Source: Paracoccus amoyensis (GTDB lineage Bacteria > Pseudomonadota > Alphaproteobacteria > Rhodobacterales > Rhodobacteraceae). From it: a stretch of 64,000 nucleotides of DNA. Positions 43,017 to 52,533 of the stretch are shown here, one piece after another. The notes under the pieces are model-generated. The model was not told the origin of the DNA, did not search any database, and was given only the letters and a program-made list of their open reading frames with translations. Position numbers and translations under genes: made by a program. The stretch is from positions 682,001 to 746,000 of the forward strand of contig NZ_JACOQL010000002.1 of NCBI RefSeq assembly GCF_014490725.1. The letters are read 5' to 3'. Every line of letters starts with the position of its first letter. Position 1 is the first letter of the stretch.

Positions 43017-46000
43017 ATGGGCGCAGCCGTAGCATTTGTCGGAGGCCTGTTCTCATTCGGCGCCGGCGCCGCCTTTGCCGCTGGCGGCACCGCATTTGCC
43101 GGCTGGGTCGCCGGTGCCACGTTCGGCGGCACGCTTCTGGGCGGTCTGGCTGTCAAGCTGCTGACATCGGTTGCCGTGTCGGCGCTTTCCGCGGCGATGG
43201 CGGCCGAGCCTCCGCAGGGTGGCGGCATCACCATCTCGGTGACCGCCCACGGCGAGCAACAGCCCGAAACCATCATCCTCGGCCGCTATGCGACGGCGGG
43301 ACAAGCGATCAGCGCCCCTTACAGCCATGGCAGCAGTAACCGACATCTGACCCAGATCGTCGAGCTCTGCAGCGCTCCGGGCGCGAAACTCGAACGGGTG
43401 CAGATGGGGGATGAGTGGCTGGAACTGGGCTCCGTTCCGCATGAGGATTATGGCCGCCCGGTCGTTGACGGGAAATACGAAGGCCGGATCTGGGTCAAAT
43501 ACTATGACGGCACCCAGACCGAGGCCGACCCTTATCTGCGCAGCAAATACGGCGAGCATGACGACCGTCCCTGGGCGGCTGATATGATCGGCGCCGGGCT
43601 TTGCTATGCCATCCTGACCTTCAAATACGATCAGGAGGATCTGCCGCAGGTTCCGAACTATCGCTTCGAGATGCTGGGCATCCCGCTCTACGACATCCGC
43701 AAGGACAGCACCGCCGGTGGTCTCGGGCCGCAGCGGCTGAATGATCCGGCCACCTGGGTGGCCACGGAAAACCCGGTCGTCATCTGCTGGAACCTGATGC
43801 GCGGCATCCCGCTGCCTGGTGGCGAGGTCTATGGCGGCAATATCGCCGATCTGCGGCAATTGCCCCGCGCCCTCTGGGTCGCGGCGATGAATCGGGCCGA
43901 TGTCCAGGTCAAGCGACAGGATGGTAAAACCGAAGCCACCTACCGGGCCGGTCTGGAAATCGCCCTGAACCAGCCACCGGCGGCGGCACTGGAAGAGTTT
44001 CTGAAGGCCGCATCGGCGACGATCGCGGATCTGGGCTATGGCTGGGGCATCGTCGCCGGCCCTCCGGCGCTGCCGGTCTACAGCTTCAGCGATGATGACA
44101 TCATCGTCAGCCGGAAGCAGGAGCTGGACCCGTTTCCGGCGCTCCAGGACACCTACAACGCTATCTCGGCCAAGTTCCCTGATCCCGAGCATTTCTGGGA
44201 AACCAAGGAAGCTCCGCAACGCACCAATGCCCTCTGGGAAGCCTCGGACGTGTTTGGGCGGCGCATGGCCTCGCTGTCACTGCCGGCCGTTCCTTACCCG
44301 CGGCAGGTCCAGCGGCTGATGCGCGCCTGGCTCGAGGACGAGCGTCGCTTTCGCCGGCATGTGATCGCCCTGCCTCCCGACAGCGCCCATGTCGAACTGG
44401 TCGACACCATGGATTGGGGATCGGTGCGGAACGGCTATGACGGCAAGGACTTCACGCCTTATGAAATCCTTGAAGATCCGCGCACCGGGATCCGGCAATT
44501 CTCGCTCCGCGAGCGCGATCCGAACGATTACAGCTGGCAGCCCGGCTTTGAACTGCCGATGCCGCCCGGGCCAGCCAGACCGGCGCCGATCGTGCCCGCC
44601 GATGTGTCAGGCTTCGACGCCCAAGCGGTGATCCTGACAGATAGCGAGGGCAATCAGCGCATGGCGGGCATCCGTCTGGTCTGGAATCCCGAACTCATCG
44701 CCGAAGGCCTTCGCTGGGAACTGCGCTTCGCCGGCAGCACCGAGATTGTCCTGCGCGGCGATATCCAGAACATCTCGGCCGGATCGCTGATGCTTTACCA
44801 GGGCATCCTGCCATCGACCAATTACGAGGTGCATGCCCGCTTGATCAAGAAGCGCCGCACCGCCTGGACCAGTTGGCGCTATGTCCGTACCCATGACATT
44901 CGGCTCGGCAGCCACGATGTCGATTTCGAGGAGATCAAGCAGGATGTCCGCCTCGACATCGATGCGCTGGAGGAATGGGCCGGTGGCTCGGGTGACGCGC
45001 AGCGCGCCTTGCGCGATGAAATCGCGGCTGTCCGTGATTCCCTGGCCGAGATGGATTTTTCGATCTACAGCGCGCATGAGAAGTTGCGACAAGAGATGGT
45101 CGTCGAAGCGGCCAATAGTCGCGCGGCCTTTTTGGAAGAGGTCGATGTGGCGGTCTCGGGGACCGAAGCGGTCGCGCTGCGCGTCACGACGCTGGATGTG
45201 ACTGTCGGAGAGAACACCGGGAAAATAGCTGAAGAGAGCCTTGTGCGAGCCAGAGAGGACAACGCTCTGGCCACGGATATCACGACCGTGAAAACGGCCC
45301 TTGGCAACAAGGCCAATGCCAGCACGGTCCAGTCACTGACCACGCGCGTGGGCAAGACCGAAGACGGGCTCGAAGCGCAGGCCGATGCGACCACGCGGGT
45401 TGAGGCGCGGACGAACCGGGCCAGTGCCTCGGGGCTCTTGCGGGTCAATGCCACCGCCAGCAGCGACGGCGCCCTGACCCGGATCGCGATTTCCGCCCAG
45501 GCGGAAGCCGATGGCACCAACCAGACCGCCTCTCTCTTCATCGAGGCCGGGTCCGACGGCACCAACCAGATCCTCGCGGTGGCGGATCGGTTCGCGATCG
45601 CCAATGGCCGGGGCGCCAACGCCGCGCGACAGGTGCCCTTCGTGGTCAACGACGGTCAAGTCTACATGGACCGCGCCTTCATCAAACATGCCGATATCGA
45701 CACGCTCTGGATCAAGGATGGCGCGGTCGGGACATGGTGGTCCGTCAACGGTGCCAGCTTGACCGTCAGCGTCAGCTATCCAGCTCGCTTGCTGGTCATG
45801 ACCTCGGCAAGGATCGCCGGTCGATCGGGCGGCTGGTCGGTCGATTACCAGCTGAACCAGAACGGATCGCAGGCGGATTTCATCACCTTTTCGGTCAGTC
45901 CGTATACCTGGACTTTCTCGAGCTTCCGTTCCTTCAACGTCCCGGCCGGAACGCATGATTTTTCGCAGAGCTTCAGCGGCGATCAGGACGCGATTTCGCA

Positions 46001-46034
46001 GCAGCGCATGCTTGTTCTGGGGATGTACAGATGA
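43017..46034 (+). CDS. Central tail tip / host specificity protein (J-like)
   Basis: A 1,005-residue tail hub. The N-terminus is Gly/Ala-rich and hydrophobic (about residues 1-60), as in other tail-tip proteins. The middle contains the hub folds (EGRIWVKYYDGTQTEADPYLRS, NPVVICWNLMRGIPLPGG) and a fibronectin-like segment. Residues about 640-800 are a coiled coil, and the C-terminus is beta-rich. It should form the tip trimer that contacts the host. It overlaps the next gene by 4 bp. Confidence 0.85.
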   Translation: MGAAVAFVGGLFSFGAGAAFAAGGTAFAGWVAGATFGGTLLGGLAVKLLTSVAVSALSAAMAAEPPQGGGITISVTAHGEQQPETIILGRYATAGQAISAPYSHGSSNRHLTQIVELCSAPGAKLERVQMGDEWLELGSVPHEDYGRPVVDGKYEGRIWVKYYDGTQTEADPYLRSKYGEHDDRPWAADMIGAGLCYAILTFKYDQEDLPQVPNYRFEMLGIPLYDIRKDSTAGGLGPQRLNDPATWVATENPVVICWNLMRGIPLPGGEVYGGNIADLRQLPRALWVAAMNRADVQVKRQDGKTEATYRAGLEIALNQPPAAALEEFLKAASATIADLGYGWGIVAGPPALPVYSFSDDDIIVSRKQELDPFPALQDTYNAISAKFPDPEHFWETKEAPQRTNALWEASDVFGRRMASLSLPAVPYPRQVQRLMRAWLEDERRFRRHVIALPPDSAHVELVDTMDWGSVRNGYDGKDFTPYEILEDPRTGIRQFSLRERDPNDYSWQPGFELPMPPGPARPAPIVPADVSGFDAQAVILTDSEGNQRMAGIRLVWNPELIAEGLRWELRFAGSTEIVLRGDIQNISAGSLMLYQGILPSTNYEVHARLIKKRRTAWTSWRYVRTHDIRLGSHDVDFEEIKQDVRLDIDALEEWAGGSGDAQRALRDEIAAVRDSLAEMDFSIYSAHEKLRQEMVVEAANSRAAFLEEVDVAVSGTEAVALRVTTLDVTVGENTGKIAEESLVRAREDNALATDITTVKTALGNKANASTVQSLTTRVGKTEDGLEAQADATTRVEARTNRASASGLLRVNATASSDGALTRIAISAQAEADGTNQTASLFIEAGSDGTNQILAVADRFAIANGRGANAARQVPFVVNDGQVYMDRAFIKHADIDTLWIKDGAVGTWWSVNGASLTVSVSYPARLLVMTSARIAGRSGGWSVDYQLNQNGSQADFITFSVSPYTWTFSSFRSFNVPAGTHDFSQSFSGDQDAISQQRMLVLGMYR

Positions 46035-46414
46035 TCGGCTGGACCTTCTATCGCGCCTCGGACGGCGCCTTCCTGCGGTCGATCACCGCGCCCGACATCG
46101 ACCAGATGCTTTTGAACCACGATCCGGAAACCGAGGTCGCCTGCGAGGGGGTACATGACGAGGAGACCCGGCTGGTCGATGACGAGATCGTCGCAGCCGC
46201 CCCGAACCAGGCCCGGCTGTTGGCAGATCTGCGCAACGAGCGCGATCTGCGCCTGACCCGCTGCGACTGGACGCAGGTGCCTGACAACGGGCTGCCGGCC
46301 GCCGAGGTTGCGGCATGGCGGCTTTATCGGCAGGCGCTGCGCGATCTGCCCGAAACCGCCGATCCATCCAACCCGATCTGGCCTGTCGCGCCATCTTCAG
46401 AGGACCACTCATGA
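46031..46414 (+). CDS. Tail fibre assembly chaperone
   Basis: A 127-residue protein. The C-terminal half has the tail assembly chaperone signature NERDLRLTRCDWTQVPDNGLPAAEVAAWRLYRQALRDLP ending DPSNPIWP (quoted in parts: LTRCDWTQVPD, WRLYRQALRDLP, DPSNPIWP). Such proteins help fold fibres and are usually paired with a fibre gene, here the next one, which it overlaps by 4 bp. Confidence 0.85.
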   Translation: MIGWTFYRASDGAFLRSITAPDIDQMLLNHDPETEVACEGVHDEETRLVDDEIVAAAPNQARLLADLRNERDLRLTRCDWTQVPDNGLPAAEVAAWRLYRQALRDLPETADPSNPIWPVAPSSEDHS

Positions 46415-49296
46415 CCCTGCCCACCAGCTATAAGACCGGCCGCGTCTCGGTCACCGCAGGCAGCACGACCGTCGCCGGCGCCAGCACCCTTTGGCTGGCG
46501 GCGGGCCTCAATCCGGGCGACGTGTTCTGGGCAGCGGGTCTGAGCGTCAGCATCCAGAGCATCGACGGCAACGGCAAGATCACGCTGGCCTATCCCTGGC
46601 CGGGGGCGACGCTGGTCAGCATCCTTTACGAGATCCGCTTCGCGTCCGATGCCAGCCGGGTGCTGGCCGCGTCCCGTGAGGTGCTGCGCCGACTGGCCGA
46701 TGGCGAGTTCATCAGCTTTGACGGCATCTCGGTCGCGACCGGCGGGGAAAACAGCGCTGTCAGCTATGCCAATGGGTTGCTGACCATCCCCCGCGGCAAG
46801 CGCGGCGCGGTGAACTTTTCGGAACTGACCGTCAGGACCGGCAATCCCGGCAGCAATGTCAGCATCGCCAACAATATCCTGACGATCCCGCGCGGCGCCG
46901 ATGGCGATGTCTCGGCCGCCCAGCTCACTGTCGAAACCAACCGCAGGATCGCGGGCCTCCGCGATGCCGGCGCGCTGCCGCTGGTCAGCGTTGCCGGCAC
47001 GGCTGACGCGATCACCGCCAACCTCGCCGCCTCGCTGGTCGAGGGCGGGATCGTGGTCGGGGCCTCGTCGATGGTCGAGCTGATCCCGGTGGCGGCCAAT
47101 ACCGGCCCGGCCACGCTTCAGGTTGGCACCGATTCGGTTCGCACCATCGTCACGGAAACCGGTGCCCAGCTAGGGGCCGGGGCGCTCAGGACCGGTGTGT
47201 CCTACATCCTGCGCCGCAGAGGCTCGACCTGGCGGATCATCTCGGGCCTCGTCCTTGCCGGCGATCTGACGGCAGAGCGGACCGAGCGCAACCTCAACAA
47301 TGCGCTGGCCGGCATGGTCATGCTCGAAAACATCGCCGGCAGCGGCGATGCGATCACCGCCGACATGCCCAGCCTGCTGATCGGCACCGGCATTGCCGCC
47401 TCGAACCTGCGCAATATCCGGTTCACGGTTCCGGCCGAGAACGGTGGCACCCCGACCATCAATATCGGCGGGACCGGTGCGGTGCAGATCTTTGATACCC
47501 GCAACGTCGCCCTGCCGGCCGGCACGCTGAAGCCGGGTCAGGTCTATGATGCGACCAAGATCGCCGGCCGCTGGCGGCTTTTGTCACCGGAGGTCAGCCG
47601 CGCCGATCACCAGGCGGAAGTGACCGCGCGGCAGGCGGGCGAGTCCGCGCTCAACAGCCGGGTCGATACGGTGACGCAGCGCAATCTTCATACCGGCGCC
47701 GCCGTCGGCCAGCTGCAGCAGCAGCAGGATTTCGCCGGCGATGATGTCATACTTGCCCATGACCGGTCGGGCAATGTGGTCGGCTGGTTCGACGATCGCG
47801 GCCGGCTGGTTCTGGGCGGCCTGCTGACCGGCGATTACCGGGCCGGCGATGACGCGGCGATCATCGCCGCAGACCAGAGCGGCCGCCCGGTTATCTGGGT
47901 GACGATGGACGGCAAGTTCGGCTCGGCGCCGATCGACTGGACGCGTCAGCCGCTGACCGGCTTCGACTGGGGCGCGGTCTTTGCCGGCGGCTTCGCCGGC
48001 GATCCGCTGGTGGTCATGGGCGATGCCTCCGGCCGCGCCCTGATCTGGGTCGATGAGGCGGGGCAGCTCTTCGGCGGCGGTGGTGGCGGCGGCGGGATTT
48101 CCCGGCGTCAGCCGGCCACCAGCGGCAATGCCTGGCAGCCGATCGATGACGGCACCTCGCTGCGCTATCTCTCCGACCAGTACCAGGGCCGGATCATGGG
48201 CTTCGAGGAACGCGCCGGTCTGAACCTGGCCGAGACCGGGCCGAATGCGGTCGGCGTCATCGCCTATGGCGGCGGCGGCGCTTTGGTAACGCGGCCGGTG
48301 CCTGAGGACTGGCGCTATCATATCCGCCGCCCGGACCTCGGCCATGACGGCGGCATGCTCTCGGCCGAGGCAATCGCGGCGATGATGCTGACCGATCGGC
48401 GCGCCCGCAACCTGTCGCTACCTACGGTGATCGCGATGACCGCCGGTCTGGGCAGTCCCACGGCCTCCGAGACCAATGCCGCCAGCCCCCTCTATTCGAC
48501 CGTCCTCGGCCAGATCGCCCAATCCGTGCTGAAGCTGGCCGAGTGGGACAAGGCGCTGATCGTCGATCGGGTGGCGATGTCCTTGCTGGCCGGCGCGCCG
48601 CAGACCTCGGAGATCGCCGCGGATAATGAATATGCCTCGACCGCCGCCGCGCTGCGCGCCGATATCGTGCTGGCAACGGGCCAGTCGCAACCGCCGCTGA
48701 TCGTGGTCAGCCCATCGGCCGGAACGCGCGGCGGCGATGCATCCGCCGTGGCGCTGGCGGAGTCAAAGCTCGATGCAGCCCATCCGGCCCTCGGCTTGGT
48801 CGTCGCAGGGCCGCGTCACGTCTATGCCCTGCAGGAGGGCACGCTGGCCACCCTGACAGCCGAAGGGGCGATGATGCAGAGCGAGCTCGAGGCGATCGCG
48901 GTGCGCGAGATCCATGCCGGACGGCTGTGGTATTGCCCGCGGCTCTCTTCCGCGACAATTCGAGATGCCACCATCACCGCCTATTTCCTGTCGATGTCGG
49001 ATCTGATGATCCCGGCCGCCGGCGAGCATGGTCTGAGCATCACCGGCATCACCAATGGCGTGACGGTGACGAATGTCGCGCTGGCGGGCCGGATCGCCAC
49101 CATCACCTTGTCCGGCAATCCGACCGGCGATCTGAAGCTGAACTGTGCCTGGGGCCGGACCGGCAACCCGACCGGCGCGCGACCCTTCAACCGGTCCGAC
49201 ATTCGCGACGATTTCTGGGAACCATCCAGAATTCTGCCGCACCACGTCCATTTCCGGCAGGCCCTGCCTGCCTCGGTTTCCGTCACCGCGGCTTAA
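46411..49296 (+). CDS. Large tail fibre protein
   Basis: A 961-residue modular fibre. It contains internal repeats: NGLLTIPRGKRG and NNILTIPRGADG (about 120-175); a duplicated module of about 90 residues (GTADAITANLA...WRIISG and GSGDAITADMP...WRLLS); and three copies of a motif of the type DxSGRxxxWVDxxG before a seven-glycine hinge. The C-terminal 270 residues form a separate domain with a distant resemblance to SGNH-type esterases (EGTLATLTAEG), but without a clear catalytic set. It probably binds the host surface. Confidence 0.8.
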   Translation: MTLPTSYKTGRVSVTAGSTTVAGASTLWLAAGLNPGDVFWAAGLSVSIQSIDGNGKITLAYPWPGATLVSILYEIRFASDASRVLAASREVLRRLADGEFISFDGISVATGGENSAVSYANGLLTIPRGKRGAVNFSELTVRTGNPGSNVSIANNILTIPRGADGDVSAAQLTVETNRRIAGLRDAGALPLVSVAGTADAITANLAASLVEGGIVVGASSMVELIPVAANTGPATLQVGTDSVRTIVTETGAQLGAGALRTGVSYILRRRGSTWRIISGLVLAGDLTAERTERNLNNALAGMVMLENIAGSGDAITADMPSLLIGTGIAASNLRNIRFTVPAENGGTPTINIGGTGAVQIFDTRNVALPAGTLKPGQVYDATKIAGRWRLLSPEVSRADHQAEVTARQAGESALNSRVDTVTQRNLHTGAAVGQLQQQQDFAGDDVILAHDRSGNVVGWFDDRGRLVLGGLLTGDYRAGDDAAIIAADQSGRPVIWVTMDGKFGSAPIDWTRQPLTGFDWGAVFAGGFAGDPLVVMGDASGRALIWVDEAGQLFGGGGGGGGISRRQPATSGNAWQPIDDGTSLRYLSDQYQGRIMGFEERAGLNLAETGPNAVGVIAYGGGGALVTRPVPEDWRYHIRRPDLGHDGGMLSAEAIAAMMLTDRRARNLSLPTVIAMTAGLGSPTASETNAASPLYSTVLGQIAQSVLKLAEWDKALIVDRVAMSLLAGAPQTSEIAADNEYASTAAALRADIVLATGQSQPPLIVVSPSAGTRGGDASAVALAESKLDAAHPALGLVVAGPRHVYALQEGTLATLTAEGAMMQSELEAIAVREIHAGRLWYCPRLSSATIRDATITAYFLSMSDLMIPAAGEHGLSITGITNGVTVTNVALAGRIATITLSGNPTGDLKLNCAWGRTGNPTGARPFNRSDIRDDFWEPSRILPHHVHFRQALPASVSVTAA

Positions 49297-49307
49297 AGGA
49301 GAAAACC

Positions 49308-50078
49308 ATGCTGCAGATCCCTGTTGAGGTCACGACGCTGCCGACGCAGCCCGTATTCCCCTCGAAGACCATCGCCTCCATCGACGGCATTCGCGCCTGG
49401 TGGACATCTCATGTCGAGGACATGCGACTGAACACTGATGGCCGGCAGACCATCCGACCGGTGGTCGGTACCGTGCCTCTGCTGCAGGCTGGCGATGCGT
49501 TCAGCTTTCCCGAGGTCACCATCAACAAGAAGAAGCGCCGGCCGGCGCTGAACGACAAGAACGGCAACAAGTTCTGGACCGCGCCGCTCGCCCTTGAGGC
49601 GGGCTGGAACAGCTATGTCTGCGCCGTCCAGCTCGAGGATTTTCTGGAAAGCTATGAGGCGGCTGTGGTCAAGGTCGCCACCGGCGCGATCCTGATCTAT
49701 CCGTTCCGGGGCGCCAGCGCCACCAACGGCGCCTGCGTCTCCTGGCTGGCCGGCACCGCCGGCACCGAGACCCGGATCATCGAAACCGGCGCTCTGGGCG
49801 CCAATGTCCCGGTCTATGTGACCATTGCCCACAACACCGCGACCGGGGCGGTCAAGGCCGCGTTCAATGGCGGAACGGTCCTGAGCGCCGCCACCTCGCC
49901 CGCGGCGCTGACCAGCGATCTGACCTGTTCGATCGAATTCGGGCGCCGGAACGCCTCGAATCCGTTCAACGGCCGGCTCCTGAACTTCGGCCATGTCGTC
50001 GGGGATGTGCTGGCCACCGAGGCCAGCCGGGTGAAGCTGCGCAGCTATATGAATGCGCTCTATGGGATCCCCGCCTGA
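49308..50078 (+). CDS. Hypothetical virion or receptor-binding protein
   Basis: A 256-residue beta-rich protein. The second half looks like a concanavalin/LamG-type fold (VPVYVTIAHNTATGAVKAAFNGG, then NPFNGRLLNFGHVVGDVLATEA). That fits a carbohydrate-binding accessory fibre protein. AAAGGAGAAAACC precedes the start. It overlaps the sulfatase gene by one base (TGATG), so the two are translated together. Confidence 0.65.
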   Translation: MLQIPVEVTTLPTQPVFPSKTIASIDGIRAWWTSHVEDMRLNTDGRQTIRPVVGTVPLLQAGDAFSFPEVTINKKKRRPALNDKNGNKFWTAPLALEAGWNSYVCAVQLEDFLESYEAAVVKVATGAILIYPFRGASATNGACVSWLAGTAGTETRIIETGALGANVPVYVTIAHNTATGAVKAAFNGGTVLSAATSPAALTSDLTCSIEFGRRNASNPFNGRLLNFGHVVGDVLATEASRVKLRSYMNALYGIPA

Positions 50079-52222
50079 TGAGCGTGCAGAATGTCCTCTT
50101 CATCGCCCTCGACGACTGCGCCAGCCCCGATATCCTCGGCCAGTTCGGCGTGCCGCTGGTGGTGCCGGGCTTCGACATGCTGGCCGAGCGTGGCACTACC
50201 TTCCGCAAAGCCTATTGCGAGATCGCGGTCTGCAAGCCCGCCCGCTGGGCGGTGATGTCGGGTTACAGCAGCTTCCAGACCGGCATCTTCGATCTGGGCG
50301 AGGAGGAATGGCGGACGCTGTCGCCGCAGCAGCTCTGGCCGTATCGGCTGAAGCAGGCGGGCTTTTACAATTCGACGCGCGGCAAGATCTTTCACGGCTA
50401 TGGCCCGATCCCGCGCCAGCACCACGATGTGCTCTATTCGCACCCGCCCTTCGTGGTCTCGTTCGGGCCGCCGACCAGCTGGCCGCGCAATGATTATGGC
50501 GGCGGCATGGGCCCGTTTGGCTATATCGACGCCGACGAGCAGTATTACGACTACAAGAGCGTGATGAACGCGATCGAGTTCATGCGCGGGCATGACCCGC
50601 AGAAGCCCTTCTATTGCGAGGTGGGCCTCCATCATCCGCATACCGGCTGGGACACGCCGGACTGGTGCAAGCGGGCCTATAATGTCGATGACATCATCGC
50701 GCCGGCCGACTGGCAGGGCGGCTTCGACATCGCCGAGTTCGGTCGCAACATGATGCTGTCGCTGTCGGAAGAGGGCAGACCGGGGGCGGAGTTCGCCGAT
50801 TTCTGGCGCAAGACGCTGCGCAACATGCTCTCGGCCACTACCCATGCGGCGGCCGAAGTGGCGCGGCTGCTGGAATATCTCTGGTCCAGCCCGCATGCCG
50901 ACACCACCATGGTCGTGCTCTATTCCGACCATGGTTATCACGCTGGTGATCGGTATTCGTGGCACAAGTTCACGATGTATGAAGAGGCGGCTCGCGCGCC
51001 CCTTTATGTCTATGTCCCTGGCCAGACGCCGAAGGTGGTGGATGCGCCTGTCAGCCACATGGATATCGGCCAGACCATCCTCGATTATGCCGGGCTGCCG
51101 CAGATGGAGCATTGCCCCGGCATCAGCCTGCGGCCCTATATCGAGGGCGGCGCGATCCCGGATCGCTGGGTGCCGACCTTCTGGTATGGCTCCGCCTCGG
51201 TCACCGACGGCAACACCCGGATCATCCGCTATCAGGACGGCACCTCCGAGCTTTACGACGTGGCGACCAACGATCACCTGACTACGCCCCTGCCGCTGAA
51301 CGATGCCCGCTTCGCGCCGGCTCTGGATGGCCTGCTGGAGGAATGCGCCCGGCGCGGATATCTGCTGGTGGAACAGGGCATGGCCGCGACGCCGGGTGCA
51401 CCATGGGTCGGGCTGCTGGGTGGTGAGGACGATGACCTGCCGCCCGGCGCCAATTACGCCTCGATAGCGCCCCGGACCCGCTATGCGGAGGCTCCAGGCT
51501 ACCGGCGGCAGATCATCTCTGTCGTCGGCAACAATGAGGAAATCCTGCTCGGCCCGGATGCGGACTGGGTGCATGTCTTTACCGGCCGCAACGTGACCGG
51601 GGTCAGTCTGGTCGCACGCGGCCAGCAGGACCGCCGCATTTGGCTCAATGGTAACGCCGATTATCCGGTCGCCCGGATCGAGCTGGAGGGCGGCAACAAT
51701 TACATCGTCTCGGGCAATGGCGCGGCGCTGCATCTGACCGCTGGCTCGGGCAATGACACCGTGGTGCAGGGTTCGGTGCTGCAGGATATCATCCACCTCG
51801 GCGCCGGCGACGACGTGGTCATGAACGCCCATCGCGGCCATGACATCATCCATGGCGGCGCCGGCAACGACTGGATCAATGGCGAGCGCAATAACGACAC
51901 CCTTTATGGCGGGCCAGGCGATGACACGCTGCTCGGCGGCGCGCATGAAGATGAACTGCATGCCGATGCCGGATCGGACATCCTCTATGGCGGCGCCGGC
52001 GCCGACCGCTTTGTCATCTATCGCACCGAATGCCTGCAGCAGATCATGGATCTGGAAGAGATCGACACCATCGACCTCAGCCGCTGGGCACCCCTGCAGC
52101 CCGTCACCGTCCGCCAGCTGGGCGCCGATGTCGAAATCACCGCCGGCCTAGAGCGGATCATCTGCCGGTCGACCACCGCAGCCATCGCCAAAGCCTGCAT
52201 CAGAGGAGCAACCATTGCCTGA
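50078..52222 (+). CDS. Sulfatase with C-terminal RTX calcium-binding repeats
   Basis: A 714-residue two-domain protein. Residues 1 to about 430 form a type I sulfatase: metal ligands Asp12-Asp13 (FIALDDC), formylglycine site Cys52 in C-K-P-A-R, the VLYSDHGYHAG motif and the WHKFTMYEEAARAPL motif. It resembles iduronate-sulfatase-like enzymes, which remove sulfate esters from polysaccharides. Residues about 545-650 hold RTX nonapeptides (HLGAGDDVV, HGGAGNDWI, YGGPGDDTL, YGGAGADRF), ending in a serralysin-like DTIDLS segment. There is no signal peptide. It is the last large gene of the tail operon, next to fibre genes, so it may be a virion-borne enzyme; a lysogenic cargo role is the alternative. 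Confidence 0.9.
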   Translation: MSVQNVLFIALDDCASPDILGQFGVPLVVPGFDMLAERGTTFRKAYCEIAVCKPARWAVMSGYSSFQTGIFDLGEEEWRTLSPQQLWPYRLKQAGFYNSTRGKIFHGYGPIPRQHHDVLYSHPPFVVSFGPPTSWPRNDYGGGMGPFGYIDADEQYYDYKSVMNAIEFMRGHDPQKPFYCEVGLHHPHTGWDTPDWCKRAYNVDDIIAPADWQGGFDIAEFGRNMMLSLSEEGRPGAEFADFWRKTLRNMLSATTHAAAEVARLLEYLWSSPHADTTMVVLYSDHGYHAGDRYSWHKFTMYEEAARAPLYVYVPGQTPKVVDAPVSHMDIGQTILDYAGLPQMEHCPGISLRPYIEGGAIPDRWVPTFWYGSASVTDGNTRIIRYQDGTSELYDVATNDHLTTPLPLNDARFAPALDGLLEECARRGYLLVEQGMAATPGAPWVGLLGGEDDDLPPGANYASIAPRTRYAEAPGYRRQIISVVGNNEEILLGPDADWVHVFTGRNVTGVSLVARGQQDRRIWLNGNADYPVARIELEGGNNYIVSGNGAALHLTAGSGNDTVVQGSVLQDIIHLGAGDDVVMNAHRGHDIIHGGAGNDWINGERNNDTLYGGPGDDTLLGGAHEDELHADAGSDILYGGAGADRFVIYRTECLQQIMDLEEIDTIDLSRWAPLQPVTVRQLGADVEITAGLERIICRSTTAAIAKACIRGATIA

Positions 52223-52388
52223 GACCCATTTACCCGAGCCCGGCCTCCAGGAGGCCATCGATCAGGGTTGCACCTGTCAGTACCGTGACGGCGAGGCCAG
52301 CGACAATGACCGTTGGCCGGACTGGATGATCGCGGGGTGCCCCGTTCATGATCGCTCGGCCGAGCCAGGGCAGCGACCGCCGGCGTGA
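52215..52388 (+). CDS. Small cysteine-containing right-end protein
   Basis: A 57-residue frame starting TTG, with AGAGGAG six bases upstream and overlapping the sulfatase stop. The product has GCTCQYRDGEASDNDRWPDWMIAGCPVHD, with three cysteines and a histidine that may bind a metal (quoted as two parts: GCTCQYRDG and WMIAGCPVHD). Function unknown. It is the last gene of the prophage. Confidence 0.55.
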   Translation: MPETHLPEPGLQEAIDQGCTCQYRDGEASDNDRWPDWMIAGCPVHDRSAEPGQRPPA

Positions 52389-52414
52389 TCCGCGCGTTGG
52401 AATTAAGGTGTCAG

Positions 52415-52436
52415 AAAGGGCGCTCCGGCGCCCTTT
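52415..52436. terminator. Terminator at the right end of the prophage
   Basis: AAAGGGCGC-TCCG-GCGCCCTTT is a perfect 9-bp stem with a UCCG tetraloop, 27 bp after the last gene. The T run is only three bases, but the A/T-flanked stem works in either direction. Confidence 0.75.
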
Positions 52437-52437
52437 G

Positions 52438-52451
52438 AACTGTCAGGAATG
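52438..52451. repeat. 14-bp direct repeat shared by both prophage ends (right copy)
   Basis: AACTGTCAGGAATG is identical to 10462-10475. It lies between the terminator and the transposase sites, 82 bp from the right terminus. Confidence 0.6.
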
Positions 52452-52486
52452 ACCCGCGCCCAAGCCGCCCGGCTGAAAAAATTCTC

Positions 52487-52533
52487 GTCCAGAAGGTAGT
52501 GATCTTTCGTCCAGAAGCTGGCGCGCCGCTACA
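52487..52533 (-). promoter_or_regulatory. Prophage right terminus with transposase sites R2 and R1
   Basis: GTCCAGAAGGTAGT at 52487-52500 (R2) and GTCCAGAAGCTGGC at 52509-52522 (R1) are 22 bp apart and in the same orientation. R1 is 11 bp from the terminus CTACA, mirroring L1 at the left end. Two helically phased sites at the right end match the Mu R1-R2 design. Confidence 0.85.

Larger units (their letters stand above)
10066..52533. mobile_element. Mu-like transposable siphovirus-type prophage, 42,468 bp
   Basis: The element starts TGTAG and ends CTACA, is flanked by AATCT duplications and interrupts a host gene whose halves rejoin in frame. The left-to-right order is repressor block, ner, ParB-like gene, transposase A, ATPase B, GemA, Mor, lysis, Mu-type head genes (terminase, DUF935 portal, F, G, protease, capsid), then a tail module with tail tube, chaperone, tape measure and hub. 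There is no sheath protein, so the tail should be long and flexible as in RcapMu and B3. No integrase gene is present. Frameshifts in the tape measure, and possibly the portal, raise the possibility that it no longer makes virions. Confidence 0.96.

Noticed and set aside
50060..51961. A 633-codon minus-strand frame opposite the sulfatase
   Set aside because: The plus strand carries intact sulfatase and RTX motifs; the antisense product has none.
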